A stretch of 54,555 nt of DNA, taken from positions 1 through 54,555 of IMG/VR virus record IMGVR_UViG_3300037153_000401. One strand, given 5' to 3'. How positions within the stretch are numbered: the first letter of the stretch is position 1; every line of letters starts with the position of its first letter. The notes below the pieces were generated by a model. That model saw nothing but the letters and a program-made list of their open reading frames with translations. It did no database searches and was not told the origin of the DNA. This document shows, in pieces, positions 15,538 through 24,159 of this stretch. The DNA is from a virus. The position numbers and the translations under genes are program-made.

Positions 15538-16680
15538 CTACTTCAACAGGTCAGCCGCCTCGCTCACTGAGATCGCCGTGCGCCCCGGCATCCCTTTCCT
15601 ACCAAGCCTGCGCCGGTCAATCTCTGCCTTCCTTCTCTGCGCTGTGTCTCGCTGGATGGACTTCAGTTCGTCCGCTTGTATCTTGCCCCATTTGGCGTGA
15701 GCGCTCTTGATAGTGTCCGGAAAGTCGTCTTTGGTTATCTTGCCTTCAACGATGCGACGCTCGTCGGGCGTGAGATGTTTCTTCAGCATCTCACGCCGGC
15801 CTTCCATACTGCGCTGCGACTCCTCTTCGACCGTGCCCTGTTGGGCATCGAGTTGTGCGGCGATTCTGGCCTTTTCGTCCGCCGGCGAAGCCTTCGTCTC
15901 TTTCGGTAATGGCTCAGTGCCGGCAATGATCTGGCCGGTTGTCGTATCGTAGAGTCCGCGCGCCGTCTTGATCGGAGCTGGAGCCTTCGGCGCTACCGGC
16001 ATGAGCGCCCTGCGCGCGTCCGCCGTATTCTTCGCGGCTTGAGATCTCTTCAGCTCCGCGTCCATTGCGTCAGCCGCCGCCTGGCGCGCAGCCGCGCGAT
16101 CGGCGTCCTCGTACGCCCACCGCTCTTGAATCTTCGGCAGGATCTTCTGATTGAACTCCATTTCCCTGGCGCCCTTTGGATTGATTCCGCCGAACGCGCC
16201 ACCGGCAACTGCGCCGCCCACAGCTGCGCCGAGGCCGCCGCCTGTGGCGAACCCTTGCGCCGCGCCCTTGAGCGCGTTAAGCGCGGCAGATTTGACTCGC
16301 CCGGGCGTCTTTTGCAGATAGGCGTCTAACGCCTCCTTCTTCTCTTCATAACGAGTTGGCTGCTTGACTGGAGGCGGTCCGCCTATACCGGCAGGCGGCC
16401 CAGACGACACAGGCGCTGGCATCGGCGTGATTGGCCCCATGCCCACTTCCGGTAGATCACCTGGCTGCGGCGAGCTGGGCATCGGCCCATTCGCTATTGC
16501 GCCAGGGATGCCGCGCGGCGGCGCGGGGAGAGGGCGCGGGCTTGGCGCGGGAATGTCCGGCAGCCTGATAGGCGTAGGCGCGTCGGGGTTGATCGACGGC
16601 GTCATCGTCATATCTCTGTCTAATAGCCCCCGTGCGACCAGAAGTCGGCGGCGGTCATTGGCAAGTGGAAATATTGGCAT
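15538..16680 (-). CDS. Pro-rich virion-associated protein, 380 aa
   Basis: The start at ATG 16680 follows GAGGTAGAG. Residues 20-110 are very rich in Pro, Gly and Met. Residues about 130-180 hold an Ala/Gly helical stretch (AVGGAVAGGAFGG) that could enter membranes. The C-terminal half is a charged helical region (DERRIVEGKITKDDF, QIDRR-type basic end). It lies 4 bases before the giant ejection gene, in the position of T7-like internal virion proteins, so a role in ejection is inferred from order only. Confidence 0.6.
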   Translation of the reverse strand: MPIFPLANDRRRLLVARGLLDRDMTMTPSINPDAPTPIRLPDIPAPSPRPLPAPPRGIPGAIANGPMPSSPQPGDLPEVGMGPITPMPAPVSSGPPAGIGGPPPVKQPTRYEEKKEALDAYLQKTPGRVKSAALNALKGAAQGFATGGGLGAAVGGAVAGGAFGGINPKGAREMEFNQKILPKIQERWAYEDADRAAARQAAADAMDAELKRSQAAKNTADARRALMPVAPKAPAPIKTARGLYDTTTGQIIAGTEPLPKETKASPADEKARIAAQLDAQQGTVEEESQRSMEGRREMLKKHLTPDERRIVEGKITKDDFPDTIKSAHAKWGKIQADELKSIQRDTAQRRKAEIDRRRLGRKGMPGRTAISVSEAADLLK

Positions 16681-16691
16681 AATCTCTACCT

Positions 16692-16820
16692 CTAAATCTG
16701 CGAGGCGAAGGCAACGGCCTCGATCCAATCAACACCAAAACTGACGCCATTCACCAGAACATCCGCCCCCACGCGCTGGCGCACGTCGGTTACAACGCTG
16801 CGAAGCAGGTCGTCCCGCAT
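16692..16820 (-). CDS. possible small protein, 42 aa
   Basis: ATG at 16820 opens a 42-codon frame whose stop codon touches the ribosome site of the next gene. The product (VVTDVRQRVGADVLVNGVSF core) looks ordered rather than random. There is no good Shine-Dalgarno, and a rival 25-28 codon frame overlaps. It fills the 197-base gap between tail fibre and Pro-rich genes; evidence is spacing only. Confidence 0.35.
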   Translation of the reverse strand: MRDDLLRSVVTDVRQRVGADVLVNGVSFGVDWIEAVAFASQI

Positions 16821-16877
16821 GCGCTCGCGGCGCCGATTAAAACGGCAAGTTTTCCTTGTCTGTCCATGACGCCCATT

Positions 16878-19130
16878 CTATCTGATCCGCTCAATATAAC
16901 CACGCAGGAATTGAAGTGTGTTGGCCGCGTTCGCCGTTCCCCACTGCGCGGTAATATCGATCACTTGATTAGCGGTGAAATCAACCACCACACTCGCGCC
17001 GCTGGCAAGGAAGTTTGTTGGCGTGATTGTGCCAGTCCCCGCTGTTAGCTCGCCACGCATGTAGACTCTCACGGAGCCGCCAGCGCCGACCGCTGCGGCG
17101 TATATGTCCGCCTGAATGGCAAAGAGTCCGTTTGAATTATTTGGGCTAGTTACTGCTGTTCCGTTGGCTATCAGGGTGGCGCCGAAATATATGCGGAACT
17201 GTATTGTGGGCGTGCCGGTCGTGGTGAAAGTTCCAAATAGCCTGATGCGGTACACCGTGCCCGCCATAGTGACGCCGCCCTGCAATGTCAACGTCGAACC
17301 TGTGCTCCCCGTCGCGCCGGTGAGGATTGATGTTTCAGTGGTCGTATTAGCAACAGCATTGCCGGCAGTGACATTGCTATATACCGAGGTTGAGACTGGG
17401 AATCGCGAAGTGCTGAGCGATTGCACGGTCGTCCCGCTTCCCGTTTGCAACGGATACCGTGCGGCTAGCTGTCCCTGCTCGGCGTTACCTGTCCCCCGAC
17501 CGCCATGCAAATCAAGCGCGACGCCAGCGGTATTCGTTCCGCTAGCGTCCGGCCCGCCGATGATCCCGGCCACAGGCGAACCGCCCGGCGTTCCGACGCC
17601 GAGCTTGCCAGTCCCTTTCGGCGTAATCGTGAAGTCAAGATTGCTATCGCTTCCGGTCGGACTGAAACTTGGACTCGCGCCCGTCGCGCTGTTGCTCAGC
17701 GTGAATCCGTTGACCGCACTGCCCGCTGGCGAGAGAGTAACAAACGTATTGCCATTGACATCGAGAATGGATGTCCCAATTCTCGGCGAGGTCAGGGTCT
17801 TATTGGCGAGCGTCTGCGTCCCGGCCAGCGTGACGACATCGGAGCCAATGTCCAGCGTCGGATTCCCGGCCACCCCGTCGCCGTTCGTTACGCCGATCCG
17901 ATTTGCCGTCCCGGTGATAGTTCGCGTCGTCCATGTGTCAGTGGCGGTTCGCGTGGCGATGCCGCTGGTAGAAAGGCCCTCGACTGCCGCGAGGTCGTTG
18001 GCCAGGACAAATGTCGGATTGCCGCTCACGCCATCATTGTTCGTGATCGTGAATCCTGCGGCTGGCGCTTGGAAGAGTCTCGCGGCGCCCGTCCCCGCGC
18101 CTGTCCGCGCCCAAAAACCATTTGTCGAATTGGACGCAAGCGCATTCAGGTCCGAATCCACTGTGACATTGGTGCGAGAATTCCCCGGATCGTCGGCGGC
18201 CGTCAGTCCGCTGCCGATAAAGTTCAGCGTCGGCTGCTGCGGTAAATTACTTCCCTCTTCCTGAATCCGATTGAGAACGTTATTGACACTAAGTTGGCCA
18301 GCAGAGATCGTGAACTGTGACGGGTTGATCGTCAGGCAGGTCTGCACGTTGCCCGTAGACGCGTAATAGATCAGTTGATTGATCGTGCAGCTCGGGAATC
18401 TCGCATCAATCTGCGCGGCCGTGTAGAAGTTGGCGGGCGGACTTGGAGGCGTCGGCGGGGTGCTGTTGAAAGAGCAGATCTGCGCCCAGCTCGTCGGCGT
18501 GGTTAGATGGTTCAGTTTGAATTCATCCACGCAACCCGGATAGCTCTGCATGAATCCGCCGGCCTGCGTGTACAGTCCCGCGACGTAGGTCGCTAATGGG
18601 TTACTGCTGTCGGTCGTGGCCGGCAGATTGTCGATCTGAGGTATGTAGGCGACATTCTGCGCTCCGTCGTTGATGACGCTCACGCCGTATCGCCGATACC
18701 ATGCAGTCGTGCCAGGCGAGCCGGACTGGATCACGGTCGTCGAGCCAGCAGGGACGAAGGGCGACGTGACATAAATGCGCAAGTGGACGAACTTGTACAG
18801 AGTTCCAGTCACCGTGCCGGAAGTGGCGAGGTAGTTGCTCGTCAGCGTAAATACGCTCCGGGAGGCGACAGATGCGATATCGTAAGTGACCGCCGGCGTC
18901 CCGAGCGATACCTTGAGGCCGCTGATGCCGACCGCTCCGGTGGGCAAGCAGTTCGAGCAAGTGACGGCGGCCGAGCCGAGCGTGACCGTTACCCCACTGA
19001 GCGGTGTGTCCACGCCAGCATTGCTCGTGTTCAGTCCGACGATGTTCGACGCGCCTATATCAATGTCCGTACAGAATGCGCGTGCTGTGAGAGCAAAGAA
19101 GGCAACGAGCAGGAAAAGAAGTTTTTTCAT
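16878..19130 (-). CDS. tail fibre / spike-like protein, 750 aa, with N-terminal signal-like segment
   Basis: The body is rich in Thr, Ser, Gly and Asn, with the repeated NKTLTSPRIG / GTQTLANKT pattern and short beta-strand modules typical of phage tail fibres and trimeric spikes. Residues 1-20 (MKKLLFLLVAFFALTARAF) look like a cleavable Sec signal, which is unusual for a virion protein. C-terminal part (about 580-750) could be a receptor-binding domain with VDFTANQVIDITAQW. It probably determines host range. Confidence 0.7.
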   Translation of the reverse strand: MKKLLFLLVAFFALTARAFCTDIDIGASNIVGLNTSNAGVDTPLSGVTVTLGSAAVTCSNCLPTGAVGISGLKVSLGTPAVTYDIASVASRSVFTLTSNYLATSGTVTGTLYKFVHLRIYVTSPFVPAGSTTVIQSGSPGTTAWYRRYGVSVINDGAQNVAYIPQIDNLPATTDSSNPLATYVAGLYTQAGGFMQSYPGCVDEFKLNHLTTPTSWAQICSFNSTPPTPPSPPANFYTAAQIDARFPSCTINQLIYYASTGNVQTCLTINPSQFTISAGQLSVNNVLNRIQEEGSNLPQQPTLNFIGSGLTAADDPGNSRTNVTVDSDLNALASNSTNGFWARTGAGTGAARLFQAPAAGFTITNNDGVSGNPTFVLANDLAAVEGLSTSGIATRTATDTWTTRTITGTANRIGVTNGDGVAGNPTLDIGSDVVTLAGTQTLANKTLTSPRIGTSILDVNGNTFVTLSPAGSAVNGFTLSNSATGASPSFSPTGSDSNLDFTITPKGTGKLGVGTPGGSPVAGIIGGPDASGTNTAGVALDLHGGRGTGNAEQGQLAARYPLQTGSGTTVQSLSTSRFPVSTSVYSNVTAGNAVANTTTETSILTGATGSTGSTLTLQGGVTMAGTVYRIRLFGTFTTTGTPTIQFRIYFGATLIANGTAVTSPNNSNGLFAIQADIYAAAVGAGGSVRVYMRGELTAGTGTITPTNFLASGASVVVDFTANQVIDITAQWGTANAANTLQFLRGYIERIR

Positions 19131-19141
19131 ATATTCGTAAT

Positions 19142-19585
19142 TCAGTAACTCGAAATGATTGCGCCCGGAGATTCGAAAAGAGTCTCCACGGTCTCGCGGT
19201 TATTGTGTCGCTCGCACAGGATCCAGTAATGAGAATCCAAATCGGCGAGGAATTGCGTGAGGTCGCCGCACGCTTCGCACTTATGCGCCGAGTTCGGGTC
19301 TTTCAGATTGAGTTTCAAGCGATGATCGAGCAGGTAGCGCTTGTAACACTCTGCCGCTTCTTCCGCCGTCGCGTGGCCGTCGGAGTGATATTTGTCCTTG
19401 TGCGGTAGGAGTTTCTCCTCCCATTCACGCTTCCATTGATCATTGTGAGCCTCGTCGTAGAGATCGAACGGCTTCCACTCGCGCCAGCCGGCGCAGTAAC
19501 CGACCGGCCGGATGTCGTCATCGTTGCCCTTGGTGTAATCCCAGCGATGATCCTTTTCGCGCTGTCTTGCCTGGTAGTAATTCAT
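19142..19585 (-). CDS. hydrophilic phage protein with zinc-finger-like motif, 147 aa
   Basis: Starts at ATG 19585 after GGAGAAAAC and overlaps the previous gene by 4 bases. It is very rich in Trp, Lys, Asp and His. The C-terminal third has CEACGDLTQF and later CERHNN, a C-x2-C with C/H partner that may bind zinc. A longer frame up to 19984 is a shadow of the membrane gene. Function unknown; it sits between tail fibre and a membrane enzyme. Confidence 0.55.
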   Translation of the reverse strand: MNYYQARQREKDHRWDYTKGNDDDIRPVGYCAGWREWKPFDLYDEAHNDQWKREWEEKLLPHKDKYHSDGHATAEEAAECYKRYLLDHRLKLNLKDPNSAHKCEACGDLTQFLADLDSHYWILCERHNNRETVETLFESPGAIISSY

Positions 19586-20079
19586 TGGAGTTTTCCGGAG
19601 AGGATCCGGTTTTCGATAATTCCTCGGCGAACGATCAACATCACATAAGCGATCATCGGGAACACCGCCCACCATTGGCCGAGCAGCCCTGCGTCGCCAC
19701 AGGCAGAGAGAATGAAGCCGAAGTAGCCTGGATGGCTGCAAAAGCGATATGGTCCGTCCTTCACTCGAAGGTCCGGCGGGATGTAGATGATGGCCGGGAC
19801 GAAGCACGAATTGACGCGATGCGCCCAAATGTGCAGAACGCTGCCGACAGCAAGAAGTACAGTACCGATTATTCGCGCCACGACCGGGAACGAGCCGGGG
19901 GCAACAAAGCTCTGAATCGCCGCGACTATCCAGATCGAAAATGACAGAGCGGCGACCAGCCAGAACTCGGCATCCTTGCGGCACCGCTTGTAATTGCTGC
20001 GGTATTCAGCCGGGACGAATAAGATCCTACCCGCGACCGAGGCCCCGCTGAGCGCCATGAAAATAAGCCACCAAATCAT
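19582..20079 (-). CDS. ICMT/PEMT-like membrane methyltransferase, 165 aa
   Basis: Four or five membrane helices (near residues 3-20, 40-60, 68-84, 118-150). VKDGPYRFCSHPGYFGFIL (about 106-124) matches the G-P-Y-R-x-x-R/S-H-P-x-Y-x-G box by which isoprenylcysteine carboxyl methyltransferase and phospholipid methyltransferase (NnrU/PEMT-like) proteins bind S-adenosylmethionine. The usual conserved C-terminal Glu pair with following Tyr is short here (IIENRIL then end), so activity is uncertain. Methylation of a membrane lipid or protein is inferred. It is an odd gene in a tail operon and may alter the lysogen surface. Confidence 0.7.
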   Translation of the reverse strand: MIWWLIFMALSGASVAGRILFVPAEYRSNYKRCRKDAEFWLVAALSFSIWIVAAIQSFVAPGSFPVVARIIGTVLLAVGSVLHIWAHRVNSCFVPAIIYIPPDLRVKDGPYRFCSHPGYFGFILSACGDAGLLGQWWAVFPMIAYVMLIVRRGIIENRILSGKLQ

Positions 20080-20081
20080 AC

Positions 20082-20720
20082 CTAAATCTTGGTCACAGCA
20101 GCGCTGCCTACCTGACCGGCCGCGCCTAAAAAGCTATTGAGAAAACCAGGCTGCTGCACGACCTGCGTGCCGTAGCCACTGCCCGACGAATTGCCGCCCG
20201 TCTGGACAAGCTGCGGCAGCAGTAGCCGTCGCCGTTCAAGGTCCGCCGCCGTCGTCTGCGAGGCAATATTGTTAGCCATATTGGCCTTATTAAGCTCAGA
20301 CTGGTCCGCCATCTGCGCGCGCGTCGTCAGCGCCTGATTTTTCAATTGCTGATTCTGGTACTGCGCCTGCTGGTCTTCGGTGGCCGCATTCGACCTCTCC
20401 GCACGCAGTTCTTTCTCCATGTTCGCCTGGCGGATGAAAGTCGGCACGCCGCTTGAGAACGCCGAGTTATATCTATCCGTAACGGCTTGCTCGGCGAGGT
20501 CATGGCGACGCGCGACACCCGGATCGACATTGAAGTCGGTGGGGATATCCTGATACGCCTTGCCTTGATAGGCGTTCGGGTCGCCGAAGTTGAGTGGCAG
20601 ACCGAGAAAATCCTCGACACCGGGCGAGCCGGCCGAGAGCGGCGACATATAAGAGTATGTATTAGCGGTTTGCTGATTGCTTGCGTACGGAGTCTGAATC
20701 GATTTGGTTGATCCGCCCAT
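20082..20720 (-). CDS. Gln/Asn-rich structural protein, 212 aa
   Basis: ATG 20720 (after GGCGGAT) gives 212 residues. The sequence is rich in Gln, Asn, Ala and Ser, with a long helical centre (KELRAERSNAATEDQQ, QYQNQQLKNQALTTRAQ) and a Gly/Ser-rich end closing in AAGQVGSAAVTKI. This looks like an internal virion or ejection component. It overlaps the upstream gene by 59 bases. Function unproven. Confidence 0.6.
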   Translation of the reverse strand: MGGSTKSIQTPYASNQQTANTYSYMSPLSAGSPGVEDFLGLPLNFGDPNAYQGKAYQDIPTDFNVDPGVARRHDLAEQAVTDRYNSAFSSGVPTFIRQANMEKELRAERSNAATEDQQAQYQNQQLKNQALTTRAQMADQSELNKANMANNIASQTTAADLERRRLLLPQLVQTGGNSSGSGYGTQVVQQPGFLNSFLGAAGQVGSAAVTKI

Positions 20721-21141
20721 AGTAATCCGCCTTTTTAATCGCAAAGATCTGGAACTGTACGCCGTTTTGCTCGTACTCGCCTTTCGGCGCCATCCAACTG
20801 CGAATAGCCAACCTGCGCGCCGCGCGATTCCACGCTGGAAACGCCGCTTCCAGTTCATCTATGCCGTTTTGGTAGAGATAATCAGCGAGCGTGATCAGCA
20901 GATTCGCCAGGTCCCACGGATGAATCGTTCGACGCTCCTTCGAGACGTGGAAGCGCATGATGCGCCCGAGTTGTTCCATTGAAATTGACGCGCAGAATCG
21001 CCCGTCTTGATATACCCCGAAGTTCACCCGCTGGGGCTCGGACAGAAGTCCCGCATAATCGTCAATGTTGACGTTCTCGCCGAATTCCCACCTGGCGACC
21101 TGCGCGTACTGGTCACGTCGCAACGGTTCGAGTTCCAGCAT
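20662..21141 (-). CDS. small phage protein, GNAT-like fold possible, 159 aa
   Basis: The product begins MLELEPLRRDQYAQVARWEF and continues with NFGVYQDGRFCASI, FHVSKERRTIHPWDLANLLI and a helix followed by VQFQIFAIKK. This order of strand and helix is like N-acetyltransferase-related phage proteins, including the T7 gp13 group of internal proteins, but the acetyl-CoA pyrophosphate loop is not clear. Position next to the ejection genes fits a virion-assembly role. Low certainty on function. Confidence 0.55.
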   Translation of the reverse strand: MLELEPLRRDQYAQVARWEFGENVNIDDYAGLLSEPQRVNFGVYQDGRFCASISMEQLGRIMRFHVSKERRTIHPWDLANLLITLADYLYQNGIDELEAAFPAWNRAARRLAIRSWMAPKGEYEQNGVQFQIFAIKKADYYGRINQIDSDSVRKQSANR

Positions 21142-21578
21142 TATGTAAAGCCGATCGTGCGAACGCGCTGAGTTACAAAATCATAGAAGATCAGCGCGCT
21201 TTCGCCCGGATTCAGCGTAATATCCGCGCCCATGTGAGTCAGAATTCTATTCTGGGCCAGACTCCCGGCATTGTCGTTTGCCAGCACTACATCCTGAGAG
21301 CCTATATTGGTGACCGACTTAATCCCGATGCCGACGTTGGCAAAGCCGGTAATGGTCCTCAACGCGTCCGATGTGAAAAGGTGCGTTATGGTGCCGACGT
21401 TGAGAGAGAAATCATCCTGGTCGGCCGTCAGTTGCGGGTAAAGCTGCTGCGCGTTAGGCGACAACTGTAAGCCTACTTGAACCTGCCCGACCTGCGCCGG
21501 CGTCAGCTTCGGACGCGTCAGCGCATATATATGCCCACCGTCGCCGCCACCGTATCTGTTCTGGCCCTCGTATCTCAT
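21141..21578 (-). CDS. virion-associated beta protein, 145 aa
   Basis: It starts 4 bases inside the preceding gene. After a Gly-rich N-terminus and an LTPAQVGQVQVGL stretch, the last 70 residues form a beta-rich module (NVGIGIKSVTNIGSQDVVL, LNPGESALIFYDF) like receptor or fibre tip modules in phage proteins. A role as head/tail decoration or fibre is inferred; none is shown. Confidence 0.55.
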   Translation of the reverse strand: MRYEGQNRYGGGDGGHIYALTRPKLTPAQVGQVQVGLQLSPNAQQLYPQLTADQDDFSLNVGTITHLFTSDALRTITGFANVGIGIKSVTNIGSQDVVLANDNAGSLAQNRILTHMGADITLNPGESALIFYDFVTQRVRTIGFT

Positions 21579-23584
21579 CGTCGTTCACCTATCGGCGTCC
21601 CGGCCGCGACCAGCTTGTCGCACTTGCCGTCGTTGGAGGGAAAATCAATGCGGAAAGCGAGCGCCTTGCCGCCGATGTTCGTCCCGATCTCAGGCTCGGC
21701 AATGTCCGTGTCGGAGAGCGTAAAACTTGCTGTAGCGGCGCTTGTGTTGGTGACATCCGGGACGGCGCCGCCCGGCGGGACTGCGTAAACTCTCAAGGTC
21801 CCGGCCTTGCCTACGAACGCCAGGCGTTTCACTCGGTTGCGCGCGAGCAAGCGCGGGTCGTAATACTGGCTCGCGACATAGCGCGTGCCGCCTATCCCGG
21901 CACCGCCCTCCCATTCATTCACGCGATAATTGCCGCCGCTGAGATAGGTCACATACAGCGCGCCGTCTACGACTTGCGTATCAATGATCCGCGCCGAGAA
22001 ATTCAATTCGGGCCCCCATACTCCATGCTGCGTCATAAACGGCAGCACAACCGTCGTGCTGCCATTGTCGTAGATAAAGAGCACGGCCTTATTGATAGGA
22101 TCTACCGCCAGCTTCACGCCGGCCGCGTCCCACGTCTTCATGACCTCGCGGACCGCCGTCGCAAACTCAAAGTCTAGGTTTTCCGAGGCCTGAGTGCGGA
22201 ACGGCATTCCGTTAAAGCCGTAAAAGTAATCGCCTTCGAGCACGCCATTCGTGCCGGCTTTAAAGCCGGGCTGGGCGATTGTCTTGATTTTGTATGGTTC
22301 GGTTGGGTCGCTGGTAAAGCTGATAACTTCGAGCGACGTCATGGTCATCAGGTAAATCGGCCCGTCGCCACCGAGCGCGTTTAGTATGTCGCTCCCTGAA
22401 TCCGAGCCGATCGCCTGCGTAAGATCGCAGTGCTCGGGATTGAACGGCAGCATTGGAACAAGCACGTTGCCGGTCGGATTGACGGCCGTAGCCGCCGACT
22501 TGTCGCCCACGCCCCAGATAAAGACGCGTCCGGCATACTTCAGGACGCCCGCGCAAAGAGGCGGCGCGGCCGTGTCCTGGCTGACCAGCGCGCCGAGCTC
22601 CGCGTCGTACCAGTTAGCGGCGGCGGAACGAATGATTATCGCGTAGCCGCTATTGGTTGCGCTGAGAAAATTGGTAGTCAGCGTGATCTGCGTAGGCGTG
22701 ACGCCGCCTGTCGCGATCTCGTAGGTATTCCCGCTGATATTGATCAGGTCATGCTCGCGCAGGTCCTGAATCCAAAACGTGCCGACAGGCGCCGTCAGAT
22801 TCGGCGAGCCAAGCGTCCCGGTGAACGTGCCGCGCGGCTGAAGGCGAATGTAGCGCACGACGCGGATTTCGCCGCTGCGATCATCCCAGCGCGTGCCACA
22901 ATAGATCCACCCATCTTGTCCGGCGGGATGACTGGGCAGACCCGAGGCCAGGCCGAGGGTGATTACGGCCGACCCTTGAGCCGGAACGTTGCTGTAAATG
23001 ATATCCGAAGGCGGCCCTATCGCGTCGGTCGTGATACGCCAGGGCGCGAGCGCGACGCCGATGAGTCCGGCCATTGGCCGGTTTCCGAGTACGCCGGGAT
23101 CGGCGGTGTTGACGGAGACATCGGCGGCTGTCAGTAATGGCTTGTCAAAACCGGCGTCGAAGTCATCATATCCGCCTCCGCCGTTGGGGATCGCCACGCG
23201 CAGGCGTCCAGCCGTCGGGGAGGTCGTGACGCCGCTGACCGCGAACTCGTCGAGGTAAAGCTGCGCATTTGCCGCCTCCGATACATATATCAGCGCCGCG
23301 TTGTCGTGGCGAATCAAGCCGGCGTAAGGCAGGCGCGAACCGACCAGCGCGTCGGCAAAAGTCGCCCGCTGGGTGTTCGCGGCGAATATCCTCGCGCCGA
23401 CATTCTGCGAGGACGTTTGAAGCAGCCCGTTCGCCACCTCTGGCTTTCCGGTCGGACGTATCCAGACGTTCGATCCTGCGCGGATCGTGCCCAGGAACTC
23501 GGCGTGCGGGATGGCGCTCGCGGACGGGAAATATCCCCGCTCGAAGGTGATCTCTAAGGGTTCAAGATCTTTTGGGATTGGCAT
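21575..23584 (-). CDS. tail nozzle / stopper-like protein, 669 aa
   Basis: The ATG (23584) overlaps the preceding stop by one base. The protein is all-beta with many repeated WYD, GRVFIWG, GALYVTYL-type blades, as in podoviral nozzle proteins (T7 gp12-like) or packaged-DNA stabilisation proteins (P22 gp10-like). Start near PLEITFERGYFPSAS and end in RIDFPSNDGKCDKL. Gene order, after neck genes and before fibres and ejection proteins, supports a tail assignment. Size also fits. Confidence 0.65.
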   Translation of the reverse strand: MPIPKDLEPLEITFERGYFPSASAIPHAEFLGTIRAGSNVWIRPTGKPEVANGLLQTSSQNVGARIFAANTQRATFADALVGSRLPYAGLIRHDNAALIYVSEAANAQLYLDEFAVSGVTTSPTAGRLRVAIPNGGGGYDDFDAGFDKPLLTAADVSVNTADPGVLGNRPMAGLIGVALAPWRITTDAIGPPSDIIYSNVPAQGSAVITLGLASGLPSHPAGQDGWIYCGTRWDDRSGEIRVVRYIRLQPRGTFTGTLGSPNLTAPVGTFWIQDLREHDLINISGNTYEIATGGVTPTQITLTTNFLSATNSGYAIIIRSAAANWYDAELGALVSQDTAAPPLCAGVLKYAGRVFIWGVGDKSAATAVNPTGNVLVPMLPFNPEHCDLTQAIGSDSGSDILNALGGDGPIYLMTMTSLEVISFTSDPTEPYKIKTIAQPGFKAGTNGVLEGDYFYGFNGMPFRTQASENLDFEFATAVREVMKTWDAAGVKLAVDPINKAVLFIYDNGSTTVVLPFMTQHGVWGPELNFSARIIDTQVVDGALYVTYLSGGNYRVNEWEGGAGIGGTRYVASQYYDPRLLARNRVKRLAFVGKAGTLRVYAVPPGGAVPDVTNTSAATASFTLSDTDIAEPEIGTNIGGKALAFRIDFPSNDGKCDKLVAAGTPIGERR

Positions 23585-24159
23585 TACGCGGGCGTCACCT
23601 TGCGGGCGACGACGTTGCAAAGGGTTTGCACGAGTCTATCGTCGAGTTCAGGCGGAAAGTTGCTGACATCCGCCGGCGTGAAGTTGGCTGTAATCACAAG
23701 CGGACCATTGGCGCCCTGAATACTGCCTGGATCGGTTACTTGTACGCCCTTAGCGCGAGTCAAAATCTTGTCCCGATCCTTGATATGGTAGTGACCGATG
23801 GCGGTCGTCTGAGGCCGCAGGAAGTCGGCATAGTGGAGGATCGGATACAATTGATTGCCATCGTTATCGAGTACAACGCCAGACCTAATGCCGTCGAGCA
23901 AAATCTCGCCCGCGACGCCCGTGATACTGCCCGTTGCCGCCAACAGATCACCCTGCCCGTTCGCATCGAGCGGGACGGAGTAAGTCTGTTGCAGGAGCGC
24001 CCGCAGATACGGATCACGCATCACCTCATTGGCGAGATCGTTCGCCGCGAGCAATACACAGGCGTCAATATCTATCTCGGCGTCCGGCCAGCTACGAGGC
24101 TGCGGCGCGCCGGCATTGAGTTGCCGTTTCGCCCTTTCAACCAGTTCGTCTTTTGTCAT
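23584..24159 (-). CDS. neck/adaptor candidate, 191 aa
   Basis: The product starts MTKDELVERAKRQLNAGAP and continues with DAEIDIDACVLLAANDLANEVM (a helical stretch given here in two parts in the sequence), then a beta-rich section and VVARKVTPA at the end. It sits immediately upstream of the nozzle-like gene, the usual position of a head-tail connector. The helical start and beta end are consistent with that. No motif proves it. Confidence 0.5.
   Translation of the reverse strand: MTKDELVERAKRQLNAGAPQPRSWPDAEIDIDACVLLAANDLANEVMRDPYLRALLQQTYSVPLDANGQGDLLAATGSITGVAGEILLDGIRSGVVLDNDGNQLYPILHYADFLRPQTTAIGHYHIKDRDKILTRAKGVQVTDPGSIQGANGPLVITANFTPADVSNFPPELDDRLVQTLCNVVARKVTPA

Noticed and set aside
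17116-18264. 382-codon plus-strand frame inside the fibre gene
   Set aside because: Antisense shadow with Val/Pro/Leu-rich, unstructured residues and no ribosome site.
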